DNA of 64,000 bases from Algicola sagamiensis DSM 14643 (GCF_000374485.1 NZ_KB894504.1:46485-110484), one strand, 5' to 3'; numbered from the stretch's first letter, positions 49,270 through 60,962 are shown. Numbers and translations: made by a program. The notes: generated by a model from the sequence alone, not told the origin.

Positions 49270-49304
49270 TGCTTTACTCTTTATTATCAAGTACCTAAAA
49301 CACA

Positions 49305-49328
49305 AACGCCGCATAAAGATGCGGCGTT
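49305..49328 (-). terminator. Terminator of speD
   Basis: On the minus strand AACGCCGCA pairs perfectly with TGCGGCGTT (loop of six), then TTGTGTTTT. It is 22 bases after the speD stop and before the epmA start, so epmA likely has its own promoter or depends on readthrough. Confidence 0.65.
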
Positions 49329-49349
49329 AAACAAAGATATAATGTGTGA

Positions 49350-50165
49350 TTAGTTCTCACCAATCAATGGCAGGTTTCTACCATAGAAAATTTCTTGCAT
49401 CTCGTGATGCAGTTTGCCTGCAATATCGCATTGCTCTTCATGGCTGAGGTCGTTGAGTTGGACACCAAACAGGTAGTTTTCCAACTCAAAGTCTTTGAGC
49501 ACCATTTTTGTATGGAATAAATTTTCTTGGAACACATTCACGTCAATCATTTGATAAGCATTTTGTGTTTCCTCATCCATAAAGTTTTGGATAGAGCTAA
49601 TCGGATGATCAATATAGTGTTTTGTGCCATTCACGTCTCTTGTGAAACCACGGACACGGTAATCAACCGTTACAATATCAGACTCTAGCTGGTGGATCAG
49701 GTAGTTCAGTGCCTTCAGCGGAGAAATGATCCCACAAGTCGAGACTTCGATATCAGCACGGAAAGTACAGATCCCATCATCTGGGTGAACTTCAGGATAG
49801 GTATGAACACAGATGTGGCTCTTATCCAAATGAGAAACGATGGTTGGAGAAATTGGACCAGGGGATTCCTGCTGGTCTACGTTTTCAGTATAAATCGGCT
49901 CTTCCGAAACCAAAATCGTGACACTTGCTCCCTGTGGATCATAATCCTGTCGTGCAACATTCAGAATGTTGGCACCAATAATGTCACACACTTCTTTGAG
50001 AATATCCGTTAAACGATCTGCGTTATATTGTTCATCAATATATTCGATGTAAGCTTGGCGTTGTTCTTCGGTTTTTGCGTAACAAATATCGTAAATACAA
50101 AAGCTCAGGCTTTTTGTGAGATTATTAAAGCCGTGCAGCTTTATCTTATCAAATGGTTTCACCAC
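49350..50165 (-). CDS. speD: S-adenosylmethionine decarboxylase proenzyme, E. coli type
   Basis: A 271-residue proenzyme of the SpeD class 1a found in E. coli. It supplies decarboxylated AdoMet for spermidine synthesis. Self-cleavage should occur at K115-S116 ([14 protein letters not shown]), turning Ser116 into the pyruvoyl cofactor. The conserved cysteine lies in [16 protein letters not shown]. The N-terminus [20 protein letters not shown] is nearly invariant in the family. speE is not in the window. A 3' hairpin separates it from epmA. Confidence 0.96.
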   Translation of the reverse strand: MVKPFDKIKLHGFNNLTKSLSFCIYDICYAKTEEQRQAYIEYIDEQYNADRLTDILKEVCDIIGANILNVARQDYDPQGASVTILVSEEPIYTENVDQQESPGPISPTIVSHLDKSHICVHTYPEVHPDDGICTFRADIEVSTCGIISPLKALNYLIHQLESDIVTVDYRVRGFTRDVNGTKHYIDHPISSIQNFMDEETQNAYQMIDVNVFQENLFHTKMVLKDFELENYLFGVQLNDLSHEEQCDIAGKLHHEMQEIFYGRNLPLIGEN

Positions 50166-50363
50166 AGGCAGCCATCCTCAAAAAGATACCACTTTATTGG
50201 GTTTGTCAGACAAACCCGGCCAATCGAAGTCAGAAATGGTTTGCAGTGACAGCCTAAAGCCGTAGAGCATTCATGACTAAGTTTGATAAAAATCGAGCGG
50301 CGATTCTAGCGTATCTCGCACGAAAATCCTAATGATTTTGTGAACAGCGTGTTGATTCGTATT

Positions 50364-50714
50364 TTAATCGAGTAAGTCCGAGATTGAGGCATCAAATAAA
50401 TTCTTAATCAGTCCTGTATATTCTTCGATAAACTCTTCCTGCTCCTGTGTTGCAGGACGGGAAGAAATCCCGGAAAGAACTTCTTGTAAATCATACATGA
50501 TCCCATCGATTTCACGGATGATCACACCGCGATGATTGGTCTCAAGCTCAGGATGCTGAGTACATAAACTAATTATTTTTTCTGATAGCTGTTTTTCTAA
50601 TAACTCAATAATAGGTATTGCTTCCGGGCGAGTTGGACCCGTTTTCTCAAAAAGACTTAAGTTTTCAGTCAAATATTCAATAAGCGAGTCATAGCCGGAA
50701 GTATTCGTGACCAT
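50364..50714 (-). CDS. DUF3802 family protein
   Basis: A 116-residue acidic protein. ATG 50714 gives MVTNTSGYDSLIEYLTENLS, the family's usual opening; the frame to 50753 is longer but unneeded. It appears all-helical (IIELLEKQLSEKIISLCTQ, QEEFIEEYTGLIKNLFD). DUF3802 proteins occur next to the arginine succinyltransferase genes in Vibrio- and Shewanella-like bacteria; I know of no assigned function. Confidence 0.75.
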   Translation of the reverse strand: MVTNTSGYDSLIEYLTENLSLFEKTGPTRPEAIPIIELLEKQLSEKIISLCTQHPELETNHRGVIIREIDGIMYDLQEVLSGISSRPATQEQEEFIEEYTGLIKNLFDASISDLLD

Positions 50715-50853
50715 TGTCAAAGCCCTGCTTGGTATTCCAATGCGTTGTTTCAAGAGATTCTTTGATTAAATCATAATACTGAGTGAGGGTATCGGCAAAT
50801 GAAAGGCGGGAATAGAGAGGGAATTTCTTCCCTCTGTGATAAACATCCATCGC

Positions 50854-51654
50854 TTATGCGTTGACGTTGGTACTTTCGAAGATTTTATCTGCGGAAGCAG
50901 CAACAAAGCCCGTATAGATTTCGCCATTTGGTAGTGTATAACGACGAGCAAACTCATAGAAACAGCTTGGGATCTCAGCCAATTGGTCTGAGAACTGAAC
51001 ATTGGTTTTATCAGCCATCGTTGATGATTGCTCAAGGAAAACATCCGGAGATCCTTTGATCTCACCGCCACTGGCATTGAGGACAAATCCAGCATCTTTC
51101 AAAACTTGATTCACGTTCTCAATGGACTCATCTTCGCCGAGATGGTTAATGCTCACGGTGAAGTGGTTTGCACGGTAGCCATAGGCAGACATCCAAGCGG
51201 CGTATTCGCTCTCTTGTAGGAGACGAAGATATTCATCATAAGAGACTTGCCACTGTGCGCCAGAGTATAGGAAGTTATCCGCGGTGACTAAAGATGCGTC
51301 CAACTGATCAACCATTTTATGAATAATCTGTTGAATATCTTCAGGGAATTCTTCAACGAGCAATTCACTGATAAAAACTTTAGGAAGTGTTGGATCTTCA
51401 TGTTCGAAGTGCTTTGCTTTGAGCTTTTTCTTTTCAAAGTCATAATCGCCTTTGGCGACATAACCTAGTGCTTCGAAATGTGCGGCAAGCTTGTCCAAAT
51501 TCACTTTTTCGATATTAAACGTCCGAAATGCCACGTGATCGTTGATGAGTGTTTGACCTTTGCCTAAAACTTCATGAACTTGTTTCGCGGAAGGGGTAAC
51601 TTCCAGATAATTTTGCCAAAGGTGATCAAATAATACATTCACATTGGTATGCAT
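50854..51654 (-). CDS. DUF1338 family protein (2-oxoadipate dioxygenase/decarboxylase-like)
   Basis: A 266-residue protein of the family typified by HglS/YdcJ, Fe(II) enzymes that convert 2-oxoadipate to 2-hydroxyglutarate in lysine catabolism. Candidate metal ligands are visible as H40 (NDHVAFRTF), H164 (RANHFTV) and E234 (CFYEFARRY). It is shorter than HglS, like the branch linked with astD in marine bacteria, so its substrate may be a related 2-oxo acid. GAGGTTACT precedes ATG 51654. It follows astD after a strong terminator-like hairpin. Confidence 0.82.
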   Translation of the reverse strand: MHTNVNVLFDHLWQNYLEVTPSAKQVHEVLGKGQTLINDHVAFRTFNIEKVNLDKLAAHFEALGYVAKGDYDFEKKKLKAKHFEHEDPTLPKVFISELLVEEFPEDIQQIIHKMVDQLDASLVTADNFLYSGAQWQVSYDEYLRLLQESEYAAWMSAYGYRANHFTVSINHLGEDESIENVNQVLKDAGFVLNASGGEIKGSPDVFLEQSSTMADKTNVQFSDQLAEIPSCFYEFARRYTLPNGEIYTGFVAASADKIFESTNVNA

Positions 51655-51675
51655 AGTAACCTCGGTTTTTCCTTC

Positions 51676-51706
51676 TCAAAAAAAAGAAGCAGCGTATGCT
51701 GCTTCT
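51676..51706 (-). terminator. Intrinsic terminator after astD
   Basis: On the minus strand AGAAGCAGC pairs with GCTGCTTCT (arms 51698-51706 and 51685-51693, loop of four), followed directly by a run of eight T. It starts a few bases after the astD stop and lies about 20 bases before the DUF1338 start. It is one of the clearest terminators in the window and should lower DUF1338 expression relative to astD. Confidence 0.8.
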
Positions 51707-51709
51707 GAT

Positions 51710-53185
51710 TTATTTTTCAATATTGAGCCCTGGGCTGAGCGTTTCTGGTAGAACGGATTTTTCGAGTTCTACGGACGCAACAGGATATGCACAATAGTCA
51801 GCGGCATAGTAAGCACTCGCGCGATGGTTACCACTTGCCCCGATGCCACCAAATGGTGCTGCAGAGCTTGCGCCTGTAATTGGGCGATTCCAGTTGACGA
51901 TACCAGCACGGATGCGCTTGAAGAAGTGATCATACAGTGCTTGATCATCGCTCAGTAATCCCGCAGAGAGACCATAGCTTGTTTCATTTGCCTGATCGAT
52001 GGCTTGATCAAAATCAGTGTATCGGAAGACTTTCAGTAAAGGGCCAAAATGCTCTTCATCCGGAAAGTCAGCGACATTTGTACAATCAATAATGCCTGGA
52101 GAAACAAAGCCAGTGCCTTCTTTTTGATGAACCAGCTCAACAAGGATCTCACCGCCTTTTTCGGTAAGCATTTGTTGCGCTGTAACCATTGATTTTGCTG
52201 CACCCTCGGAGATCATCGAGCCAATGAATGGTTGCTCTGCATCGTCGTAGTAGCCAACTTTGATTGCTTTTGTTGCTGCAATTAATTTCTCAAGGATCTG
52301 ATCCCCTTCCGAATTTGCTGGCAGGAACAAACGTCTTGCACATGTACAGCGCTGACCTGTTGAAATAAATGCTGACTGGACAATATCGTGGACAGTTGCA
52401 GGAATATCTGCGGTTTCTTTGACGATAAGCGGATTGTTGCCGCCCATTTCTAGCGCAAGGATTTTGCCCGGCTGGCCTGCAAATTGCTCATGCAGAATAT
52501 GACCAGTGCGAGAGCTACCAGTGAAAAACAGGCCATCAATGCCTTGGTGAGAAGCAAGCGCTTTACCTGTCTCAACTTCACCCTGAACCATGTTGATGAC
52601 ACCCGCAGGGAGGCCTGCTTTTTCCCACAGTTGCAGCATCAGTTCCGCAACCATCGGTGTGAGTTCACTTGGCTTAAAGACAATTGTGTTGCCTGCAAGG
52701 AGTGCAGGAACTATGTGCCCATTTGGTAGATGGCCCGGGAAATTGTAAGGACCAAATACTGCGACTACGCCGTGTGGCTTGTGGCGGACAAATGCTTTGC
52801 CCAGCGGCATTGCATTTTCAACAGTACCAGTACGCTCGTGGTAAGCACGAACGGAGATATCGATTTTACCGAGCATCGCACCCGCTTCTGTACGGGTTTC
52901 CCAGATTGGCTTTCCTGTTTCTTGCGCGATAGCCTCTGCGATTTTTTCTTTGTTTTCTGTTAGCTGCTCACCGTAGGCCTTGATGATGTCTAAACGTGCA
53001 TCAAAAGATAAGTCAGACCAAGTGTAGAATGCTTCACGGGCAGCTTTAACAGCAACATCTACTTGTTCAGGTGTTGCAGTATTTCCTTCCCAAATCACTT
53101 CATTTTTTGCTGGATTCAGGGATGACATTGCATGGCCTTCACCAGAGTGCCATTGACCTTGAATAAACTGAACATCGCGTGTCAT
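51710..53185 (-). CDS. astD: N-succinylglutamate 5-semialdehyde dehydrogenase
   Basis: A 491-residue aldehyde dehydrogenase of the arginine succinyltransferase pathway, oxidising succinylglutamate semialdehyde with NAD. E246 in [13 protein letters not shown] and C280 in [13 protein letters not shown] are the catalytic pair. NAD contacts are in [13 protein letters not shown] and FTGSSRTG. Start ATG 53185 has GAGGAAG upstream. It follows astA by 20 bases. astB and astE are not in this window. Confidence 0.95.
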   Translation of the reverse strand: MTRDVQFIQGQWHSGEGHAMSSLNPAKNEVIWEGNTATPEQVDVAVKAAREAFYTWSDLSFDARLDIIKAYGEQLTENKEKIAEAIAQETGKPIWETRTEAGAMLGKIDISVRAYHERTGTVENAMPLGKAFVRHKPHGVVAVFGPYNFPGHLPNGHIVPALLAGNTIVFKPSELTPMVAELMLQLWEKAGLPAGVINMVQGEVETGKALASHQGIDGLFFTGSSRTGHILHEQFAGQPGKILALEMGGNNPLIVKETADIPATVHDIVQSAFISTGQRCTCARRLFLPANSEGDQILEKLIAATKAIKVGYYDDAEQPFIGSMISEGAAKSMVTAQQMLTEKGGEILVELVHQKEGTGFVSPGIIDCTNVADFPDEEHFGPLLKVFRYTDFDQAIDQANETSYGLSAGLLSDDQALYDHFFKRIRAGIVNWNRPITGASSAAPFGGIGASGNHRASAYYAADYCAYPVASVELEKSVLPETLSPGLNIEK

Positions 53186-53204
53186 TGATTCTTCCTCAAT
53201 TCAG

Positions 53205-54233
53205 TTAAAGTGCAACAATACGGAGTTTGTCGCCAGGAGAAACGAGCAGTGCATCTGCTTCTTTCTGCGTGAGTACAACATGCGCTTCATCTTTGACATG
53301 TTTGGAGAAGCGTAATTGCGTTGCTCTGAAATCTTTTAATTTCAGGTTCGTGACGATATATGCTTGGCTGCTTTCGTCAGAACGTTCGCCGATTTTCACT
53401 TCGACTTCAACGCTATTGCGTGCGGATTGAATATCATCCAGATGGGCTTCAACCGTAGGACCTGCGTCGAATATATCGACATAACCGCGGAAACGGAATC
53501 CCTCAGACTTCAGCATTTCAATCGCTGGACGGGTGTTTGGATGAACCTCTCCAATGACAGATTGCGCTTCTTTGGACAGTAGATTGACATAAATTGGGTA
53601 TTTCGGCATTAATTCTGCGATGAATTGTTTTTGGCCGATCCCTGTCAGGTAATCTGCTGTCGGGAAGTCCATTGAGAAGAAGTGTTCTTGAAGCCACTGC
53701 CAGAAAGGTGAGTTACCAGCATCGTCAGAAACGCCACGCATCTCAGCAAAAATGGTACTTGAAAAACGCTCACGATAATTTGTCATGAACATGAAACGCA
53801 TTTTCGAAAGCACTTTACCATTGTTGTTGATACGATGGCCTTCATCTAAGAAGAGCGTGCAGATCTCTGTTGCACCAGTGTAATCATTACAAAGCGTCAG
53901 CAGATCAACAGTATTGTAGATATCTAACTCACGAGAAGAGTGGACAACTTTACTCATGTGATAATGGTAAAAAGCGTCGTCTAAGCCAACCGCGGCTTCG
54001 ATAGCACTGGTACCAACCACACAACCTGTATCGAGATCTTCCATTACAAACAAATAACTTTCGTCACCCGCTTGTGTGACTTCTTTATGAAATGACTGCA
54101 CTGAGCGTTCAATCTTACACTTCAGCAGTTCTTCGTTGACGGGCAATGAGGTGAAACCGTGACCCGAGTCTTCTGCAATCTTGAGTAAAGCAGGAAAGTC
54201 TTCACTTCGGATTGGGCGAATAATCATCGACAT
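53205..54233 (-). CDS. astA: Arginine N-succinyltransferase
   Basis: A 342-residue GNAT-like enzyme, the first step of arginine breakdown through the AST pathway (arginine plus succinyl-CoA). Typical blocks are MIIRPIRSEDFPALLKIAED, SGHGFTSLP, CTLFLDEGHRINNNGKVLSK and FAEMRGVSD. ATG 54233 has AGGAG six bases upstream. The family has single- and two-subunit forms; this resembles the single-gene form. It lies between argD/astC and astD. Confidence 0.95.
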   Translation of the reverse strand: MSMIIRPIRSEDFPALLKIAEDSGHGFTSLPVNEELLKCKIERSVQSFHKEVTQAGDESYLFVMEDLDTGCVVGTSAIEAAVGLDDAFYHYHMSKVVHSSRELDIYNTVDLLTLCNDYTGATEICTLFLDEGHRINNNGKVLSKMRFMFMTNYRERFSSTIFAEMRGVSDDAGNSPFWQWLQEHFFSMDFPTADYLTGIGQKQFIAELMPKYPIYVNLLSKEAQSVIGEVHPNTRPAIEMLKSEGFRFRGYVDIFDAGPTVEAHLDDIQSARNSVEVEVKIGERSDESSQAYIVTNLKLKDFRATQLRFSKHVKDEAHVVLTQKEADALLVSPGDKLRIVAL

Positions 54234-54257
54234 CGCTTACTCCTGTCTTAAGCATAG

Positions 54258-54282
54258 GAGAGGCGGCAAAAAGCCACCTCCC
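54258..54282 (-). other. Stem-loop between argD and astA
   Basis: GAGGCGGC and GCCACCTC (54260-54267, 54273-54280) form an eight-base stem with one wobble and an AAAAA loop. No T run follows on the minus strand, so it is more likely a processing or mRNA-stabilising structure within the operon than a terminator. Confidence 0.45.
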
Positions 54283-54315
54283 TTGTATTTATGAACAAAA
54301 ATGAATGGCAGGGAA

Positions 54316-55554
<1,239 letters not shown>

Positions 55555-55808
55555 CTAGAGACAAATTTGCCTCTATCTGGATTAAAATCTAAGCGCAAAT
55601 TATCCCAGATATTCTGCAAAATGTCTTTATCTTGCATGCAACGGGGAAGTCTTGAAGTGATGTTTTTGGGTGTAAATTCTTATTTGGTGAATAATAAGTC
55701 GAGCTATTTTCTGAATATCCCCGGAGGTGAAAATTTTAATTTCTTTTAAAACAGCGATTTACCTCGATTGTTTTCGTTTTCAGATAAATATGCAGCAAAA
55801 AAATGTGA

Positions 55809-56951
55809 TTAATCCTCGAATTCTAGGCTCAAATTCTTCAGATTTGTCTTATTTAAGATCTCTAATGTGGAACGACTCATGTGTAAATAGTGGAAAAGTT
55901 CCTTCACTTCTTGGTTATTAATCAACCGATGTTTGACCAGTATTTTGTACTTACTATACCAGCTTGCTCTGCTTACAATTTGAGCGATTGGTTGGCGGTC
56001 ATCATAAGGGATTGCAACAAGGTCATGCATTGCTGGAGCAATGTACAATCTTTTAAGATCCATCATTTGGATCATATCCATACTTACATTATTTGAATGG
56101 GCCAGTAACATTTCACATAAAAATGCGGGATTGAGTTCCATATCGACGAGCGCGTCATGTTCATCCTTCATCCGTTCGTCTCTGGCAAAACGAACTTCTT
56201 TTTCCCAGACTTCCTGGAACGTTTTCATATATAGACGTATCACAGCCGTTGCACCGACCTCACAAAAAAGTCCAAGGCAATAAGCAAAGAAGCTATTTTC
56301 ATCTTCTTCCTGTGCAATACGTTTTGCTGCAATACCTGTTGCGAGTGAATGTTCCCAGAGTTTTCGCCGCATCAGTGTGTAAGGCTCTGTACTATGTGGT
56401 AGCCAGTGACGTTTTGCGAAAGCAGGAATGATCATTTTCAGATTATCTAAGCCAATAAAACGCAGGACAAGCCCAGCATCTTCTAATCGAACGACTGCAC
56501 GATCGCTTCTTCGATACTGGGGCAGATTAGCAAGTTTAATTAACTCTTCTTTAAGCCAAACGAGATGGTTGACGAGTGGGTCGATACGATTAATTGACGC
56601 AGCTTTGACGCTAAGAATGTCTAGGAGCGCAGGGACTTCATCTTGAATATGAATGACTTCTTTATAGATTTCTTCGGTTTCTGACAGCCGTTCTTCAAGT
56701 AAAAAACGGATTTTTTCATGAAGCGCAATTTCTATATATTCTTTAAATTTTTGTTTATCTTCCATTTGCTCACGATCTTTCATCCTTGCAACAGCTTCGA
56801 CAGCGAGTAGTTCGCGACGAGAAGAACCTTGCTCTGTGTCTTCGAAATTCAAAAAGTTACTTGCACCCTGCTGCATAAGGGCATACTTGTGACTGATGAG
56901 CAATTGTGTAAACCGAAGGTTCAGGTTATCAATTAATTTATTTTTTGGCAT
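55809..56951 (-). CDS. HDOD domain protein
   Basis: A 380-residue protein with an HDOD (HD-related output) domain spanning about residues 120-330: VPALLDILSVKAASINRIDPLVNHLVW and LRFIGLDNLKMIIPAFAKRHW are characteristic, as is LWEHSLATGIAAKRIAQEE. The HD metal residues are not conserved as in true phosphohydrolases, and HDOD proteins are thought to act in signalling, often with c-di-GMP or stress regulation. The N-terminal 110 residues are helical and charged. It stands alone between argD and pabA. Confidence 0.75.
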   Translation of the reverse strand: MPKNKLIDNLNLRFTQLLISHKYALMQQGASNFLNFEDTEQGSSRRELLAVEAVARMKDREQMEDKQKFKEYIEIALHEKIRFLLEERLSETEEIYKEVIHIQDEVPALLDILSVKAASINRIDPLVNHLVWLKEELIKLANLPQYRRSDRAVVRLEDAGLVLRFIGLDNLKMIIPAFAKRHWLPHSTEPYTLMRRKLWEHSLATGIAAKRIAQEEDENSFFAYCLGLFCEVGATAVIRLYMKTFQEVWEKEVRFARDERMKDEHDALVDMELNPAFLCEMLLAHSNNVSMDMIQMMDLKRLYIAPAMHDLVAIPYDDRQPIAQIVSRASWYSKYKILVKHRLINNQEVKELFHYLHMSRSTLEILNKTNLKNLSLEFED

Positions 56952-57113
56952 GCCAAATTATCAAATACACTGTCGCGTTTTTCTAGGCTCTTGCTGCTAT
57001 ATAAGAAGAACGGATCATTGGTCGTTCTCTTTCATTCGAATTCTTGTTTTACTTTCAATCGCTTTTTCTTTTTATCAGTATGGCAGGCGAAATGTGATTT
57101 GCTTAACTTGGAT

Positions 57114-57716
57114 TTAAACGGATGTGTTTAAAACGATTCCAGAAGCTTGGAGGAAATTAGCGAGAAGTTGATGTCCATGCTGACTGAGAATAGCTTCGGG
57201 ATGGAATTGTACACCTTCTATCATGTGTGTTTTATGCCGGAGGCCCATAATCTCGATTGTGTCATCTTCTTGAAGATACCATGCAGTGACTTCGAGGCAG
57301 TCTGGTAGCGATGTTGGCTCAACAATGAGTGAGTGGTAACGTGCAACACGAAATGGTGATGGGAGATCTTGAAACACACCCGTTTGATGATGCTCAATCA
57401 TGCTGGTTTTACCATGCATGACTTGCGTTGCACGACAGACTTCCCCACCAAAAACCTGAGCGATACTTTGGTGCCCTAAACAAACGCCTAAGATTGGAAT
57501 GTGCCCCGCAAAGTGCTGAATGACATCTAGCGAAATACCAGACTCATTCGGTGTGCATGGCCCTGGTGAAATCAAAATAGCTTGTGGAGAGAGAGCCTTT
57601 ATATCATTAAGGGTGATTGTATCATTTCGCTTCACAACAACAGGGCAGCCGAGCGTTTCGATATATTGAGACAAGTTATAAGTGAACGAGTCATAATTAT
57701 CAATCAGAAGCAGCAT
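57114..57716 (-). CDS. pabA: Aminodeoxychorismate synthase glutaminase subunit PabA (TrpG family)
   Basis: A 200-residue class I glutamine amidotransferase that feeds ammonia to PabB for folate synthesis. The nucleophile is C79 in GVCLGHQ, and the His/Glu pair lies in VQFHPEAIL near the end. Overall it matches E. coli PabA ([33 protein letters not shown]). Start ATG 57716 has AGGGA upstream; the open frame to 57920 crosses the divergent lipoxygenase promoter. PabA near argD is also the E. coli arrangement. A TrpG role cannot be excluded from sequence. Confidence 0.88.
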   Translation of the reverse strand: MLLLIDNYDSFTYNLSQYIETLGCPVVVKRNDTITLNDIKALSPQAILISPGPCTPNESGISLDVIQHFAGHIPILGVCLGHQSIAQVFGGEVCRATQVMHGKTSMIEHHQTGVFQDLPSPFRVARYHSLIVEPTSLPDCLEVTAWYLQEDDTIEIMGLRHKTHMIEGVQFHPEAILSQHGHQLLANFLQASGIVLNTSV

Positions 57717-57914
57717 TGATATTTCCCTGTAAAAATAGATAAAGCGTATGGCCGCGCAGGTTACAAATATTCTAGCTCCCTTGCAATGATTTTTTTGCAC
57801 TATTCGAATCGCTTTTCTAATTTGAAAGGGTGGGTAGAGTTGACCTCTATTTGCCAGCTTTATCTCAATCCCACGCACACTGAATCCTGCTATGAGATCC
57901 ACAAGGAAACCATC

Positions 57915-59798
57915 ATGCAACAGAAAAAAGATGTGCCTTTGGCGTTTCCGGAAACGCCTGAGCCCTATGCGGCTGTCACACCAGATTTAAATACCCGTAA
58001 AAGTCTGTACCAATGGACTTACGATGTAGAGAGTTTAAAAGGAGTTCCACTTGCTAAGGAAGTACCGGAGTCCGATAAGCCAACCCTGGCTTGGTATAAG
58101 CTGTTAGTACCAGTGGTGATGGATATTTTGGAAAATGCTTTCGCGGTGTTAGAAACTTCTGCATACCCAAAAGAAGAACTCCAAGAACTGAAAAGTGATT
58201 TGAAGAAGTTTGGGGCTGATTTGCAAAACCTCGTGTCTGATATTAAAAATGGCAACTTAATACGCGGTGGGTTTGAGTTCTTTAAAAATGCGAGTGACTT
58301 AAAAGAACTGGATGAAAAACTCAAGGAAGTTATTGCTTACTTGAAAAGTGAGGTTGAAGGCAATAGCAGCCTTGCACAATATCGGGCACTCTTTCAGACC
58401 ATTGAACTGCCAAAAGTTGCTGATCTGATTTGCTCAGATCAGGCATTTGCAGAGCTGAGAGTTGCTGGCCCAAACCCGATGTTGATTCAGCAAGTCAAAC
58501 AACTTCCCAATAAGTTACCACTCAAAGACAAAGATGTGGCGCATCTCTTAGCAAAAGGTGACTCGCTAAAAGCTGCATTATCGGATAAGCGTGTGTTTGT
58601 TTGTGATTATCATGAATTGATTCAGCTTGAAGAAAACACAGGTGAGTTTTTAGGTCATCCTAAATTCTTATTTGCACCCATCGTCGCCTTTGTATTAAAC
58701 CCGAAACGGACTCAGCTGAAACCGATTGCGATCTTAGTGGATCAAACGCAGAATAATGCTCCGATTGTGATCCCGAAAAAAGGAAAGAATACAGATTATC
58801 GCTGGGAGCTTGCAAAGTCGATCGCGAACTATGCGGATGGCAATTACCACGAGTTATTTGCTCATTTATCCAGAACTCATTTGGTCGAAGAAGCCTTTAC
58901 TGTTGCGACGCATCGGACGCTCAATGAAAACCATCCGATTTACCAGTTGCTCGTCCCCCACTTTGAAGGAACACTATCGATTAATAATAGTGCAGCAACT
59001 TCTTTGATTGCGGAAGGTGGGGCTATTGACCATATTTTTGCTGGGACAATTCAGGCGAGTCAAAACGCGACCATCCAAGATCGCTTATCGTTTGATTTTG
59101 CAAAATCAATGTTACACCAAGATTTAAAAGCGCGTGGCCTCGATCAAGTAACCGTCCTCCCTTATTACCCTTATCGCGATGATGCGACAAAAGTATGGCA
59201 AGTCATCGAAAATTGGGTCACCGATTACGTCAATGTTTACTATGGAACAGATAATGAAGTGAAACAGGATGCAGAGCTCACAAGTTGGACAAAAGAAGTC
59301 TCCGAGCAAGGTAAGATAAAAGGTCTGCCAGCAATCAATGGAAAAAATGCATTGGTTGAAGTGCTAACGATGGTGATCTTCACAGCAAGTGCACAACATG
59401 CAGCAGTAAACTTCCCGCAGCGTTCGCTTATGTCTTATGCACCAGTGATCACAGGTGCCGTTTGGGGAAAAATAGTCAAAGATGAAGTCACCGAACAAGA
59501 TTGGGTTGATGCGATGCCACCGCTGATTTTGGCGTTTCAGCAACAAACCTTGCTTCACTTATTGGGTTCTGTTTATTACCGGCCATTGGGTGACTATAAG
59601 CAGAATGTTTTCCCCTATCGAACTTGGTTTACGGATCCAAAAATCACGGATGGACCCCTCCCAAAATTCCAATCCCAATTGGAAGCATTGGAGAAGGAAA
59701 TCACAGGCGATATATTGGCTCGTGATAGGAAATATAAGACGTTACTTTCTTATACCTACCTTTTACCGAGCAATATTCCTTCGAGTGTGAATATATAG
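57915..59798 (+). CDS. Lipoxygenase, cytoplasmic bacterial type
   Basis: ATG 57915, behind AAGGA, gives 627 residues. It is a non-haem iron dioxygenase of polyunsaturated fatty acids. All five iron ligands of the family are present: H317 and H322 in HLSRTH, H495 and N499 in HAAVNF, and the C-terminal carboxylate of I627. Other hallmarks are [24 protein letters not shown] and [11 protein letters not shown]. There is no PLAT domain; residues 1-200 are mostly helical. Unlike Pseudomonas LoxA it has no signal peptide, so it probably acts inside the cell. It is divergent from pabA across about 200 bp. Substrate and regiochemistry are unknown. Confidence 0.88.
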   Translation: MQQKKDVPLAFPETPEPYAAVTPDLNTRKSLYQWTYDVESLKGVPLAKEVPESDKPTLAWYKLLVPVVMDILENAFAVLETSAYPKEELQELKSDLKKFGADLQNLVSDIKNGNLIRGGFEFFKNASDLKELDEKLKEVIAYLKSEVEGNSSLAQYRALFQTIELPKVADLICSDQAFAELRVAGPNPMLIQQVKQLPNKLPLKDKDVAHLLAKGDSLKAALSDKRVFVCDYHELIQLEENTGEFLGHPKFLFAPIVAFVLNPKRTQLKPIAILVDQTQNNAPIVIPKKGKNTDYRWELAKSIANYADGNYHELFAHLSRTHLVEEAFTVATHRTLNENHPIYQLLVPHFEGTLSINNSAATSLIAEGGAIDHIFAGTIQASQNATIQDRLSFDFAKSMLHQDLKARGLDQVTVLPYYPYRDDATKVWQVIENWVTDYVNVYYGTDNEVKQDAELTSWTKEVSEQGKIKGLPAINGKNALVEVLTMVIFTASAQHAAVNFPQRSLMSYAPVITGAVWGKIVKDEVTEQDWVDAMPPLILAFQQQTLLHLLGSVYYRPLGDYKQNVFPYRTWFTDPKITDGPLPKFQSQLEALEKEITGDILARDRKYKTLLSYTYLLPSNIPSSVNI

Positions 59799-59885
59799 TT
59801 TTCTTTTGATAAAAGCATATATTGAATCGAAGTACGCTTTGGAAAAGCTATTTGGGTGCACTTTGTGCATCCAATGAACCCATTC

Positions 59886-59899
59886 TTGATGTATCTCAA
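59886..59899 (+). promoter_or_regulatory. FNR-like site upstream of ldhA
   Basis: TTGATGTATCTCAA matches the FNR consensus TTGAT-N4-ATCAA at nine of ten positions. A good -10 box, TATACT, lies at 59921-59926. A start near 59933 would place the site centre at about -41, the class II activator position. This fits a fermentative lactate dehydrogenase induced when oxygen is low. Confidence 0.6.
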
Positions 59900-59920
59900 T
59901 GAGCCACTAGACTCATTCCT

Positions 59921-59926
59921 TATACT
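59921..59926 (+). promoter_or_regulatory. -10 box of the ldhA promoter
   Basis: TATACT, one mismatch from TATAAT, sits 35 bases before the ldhA ATG. A -35 hexamer is not evident, which is expected if FNR at the upstream site recruits RNA polymerase. Confidence 0.5.
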
Positions 59927-59960
59927 TTGAAATGGATAAAGAAGTAAATCGAGTTGTATT

Positions 59961-60962
59961 ATGTCTAAGTTATTATCACCTCAAATTAAAATCGCATTTT
60001 TTAGCGCACAAAAATATGAAGTTTCTTTCTTCAATACTGCTTTTGCACACGACAATGTACAAGTCAGTTACTTTGAACAATCACTGAATGAACAGACTGC
60101 TATTCTTGCCAAAGATCATGATGTGGTGTGTGCATTTGTGAACGATGACTTATCGCAGGCAGTCTTACAGATACTAAAAGACTTGGGTATTCAATTGATC
60201 ACACTGCGCTGCGCTGGATTCAACCAAGTTGATCTACAAGCCGCGAAAGCTTTCAATATCCCTGTGACTCGAGTGCCTGCTTATAGTCCTGAAGCTGTAG
60301 CAGAACACTGCATTGCGCTGATGTTATCGCTGAGTCGAAAAACCCACAAAGCATATAACCGAGTAAAAGAAGATAACTTCGATCTCAATGGGCTGCTCGG
60401 ATTCAATCTTTTTCAAAAAACGGTTGGCGTCATTGGAGTGGGTAAAATAGGGCAAGCTTTGATCCGAATATTGCAAGGTTTTGGCTGTCGTATTCTCGCC
60501 TATGATCCAATTGCGCAGGAAACAGACGTTGAATATGCTTCACTGGATCAACTCTTTACTTTATCCGATATTGTCACTTTACATTGCCCTTTAACACCAG
60601 AAACCCGATACATGATTGGAGCGTCTGCATTTCAACAAATGAAGCAGGGCGTGATGCTCATCAATACAAGTCGTGGTGCTTTACTTGATACTAAAGCGTG
60701 CATTCAAGCTTTGAAAGAAAAAAAGTTGGGCTATCTTGGGCTTGATGTGTATGAACAAGAAGCGGACCTGTTTTTTAAGGATTTAAGTGATGAGATCATT
60801 CAGGATGATGATTTTCAGCGATTACTCACTTTTCCAAATGTGCTGATCACAGGGCATCAAGGCTTTTTTACAAAAGAAGCGATGGAAGAGATTGCGATGA
60901 CCACGAGAGAGAATGTAATTCAATGGCAACAAAAAGCCGTGTTAGAAAACCAAATTGATTAG
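59961..60962 (+). CDS. ldhA: D-lactate dehydrogenase, fermentative
   Basis: A 333-residue D-2-hydroxyacid dehydrogenase that reduces pyruvate to D-lactate with NADH. Nucleotide binding is in VGVIGVGKIGQ (residues 155-165) and LAYDP. Catalytic R238 (TSRGALLD), E267 (YEQEADLFF) and H299 (GHQGFFTKEA) are in place. The LRCAGFNQVDL segment near 82 and the Phe/Phe-rich ADLFFKDLSDEIIQDD loop are typical of LdhA rather than of glycerate or formate dehydrogenases. It is monocistronic with an FNR-type promoter. Confidence 0.92.
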   Translation: MSKLLSPQIKIAFFSAQKYEVSFFNTAFAHDNVQVSYFEQSLNEQTAILAKDHDVVCAFVNDDLSQAVLQILKDLGIQLITLRCAGFNQVDLQAAKAFNIPVTRVPAYSPEAVAEHCIALMLSLSRKTHKAYNRVKEDNFDLNGLLGFNLFQKTVGVIGVGKIGQALIRILQGFGCRILAYDPIAQETDVEYASLDQLFTLSDIVTLHCPLTPETRYMIGASAFQQMKQGVMLINTSRGALLDTKACIQALKEKKLGYLGLDVYEQEADLFFKDLSDEIIQDDDFQRLLTFPNVLITGHQGFFTKEAMEEIAMTTRENVIQWQQKAVLENQID

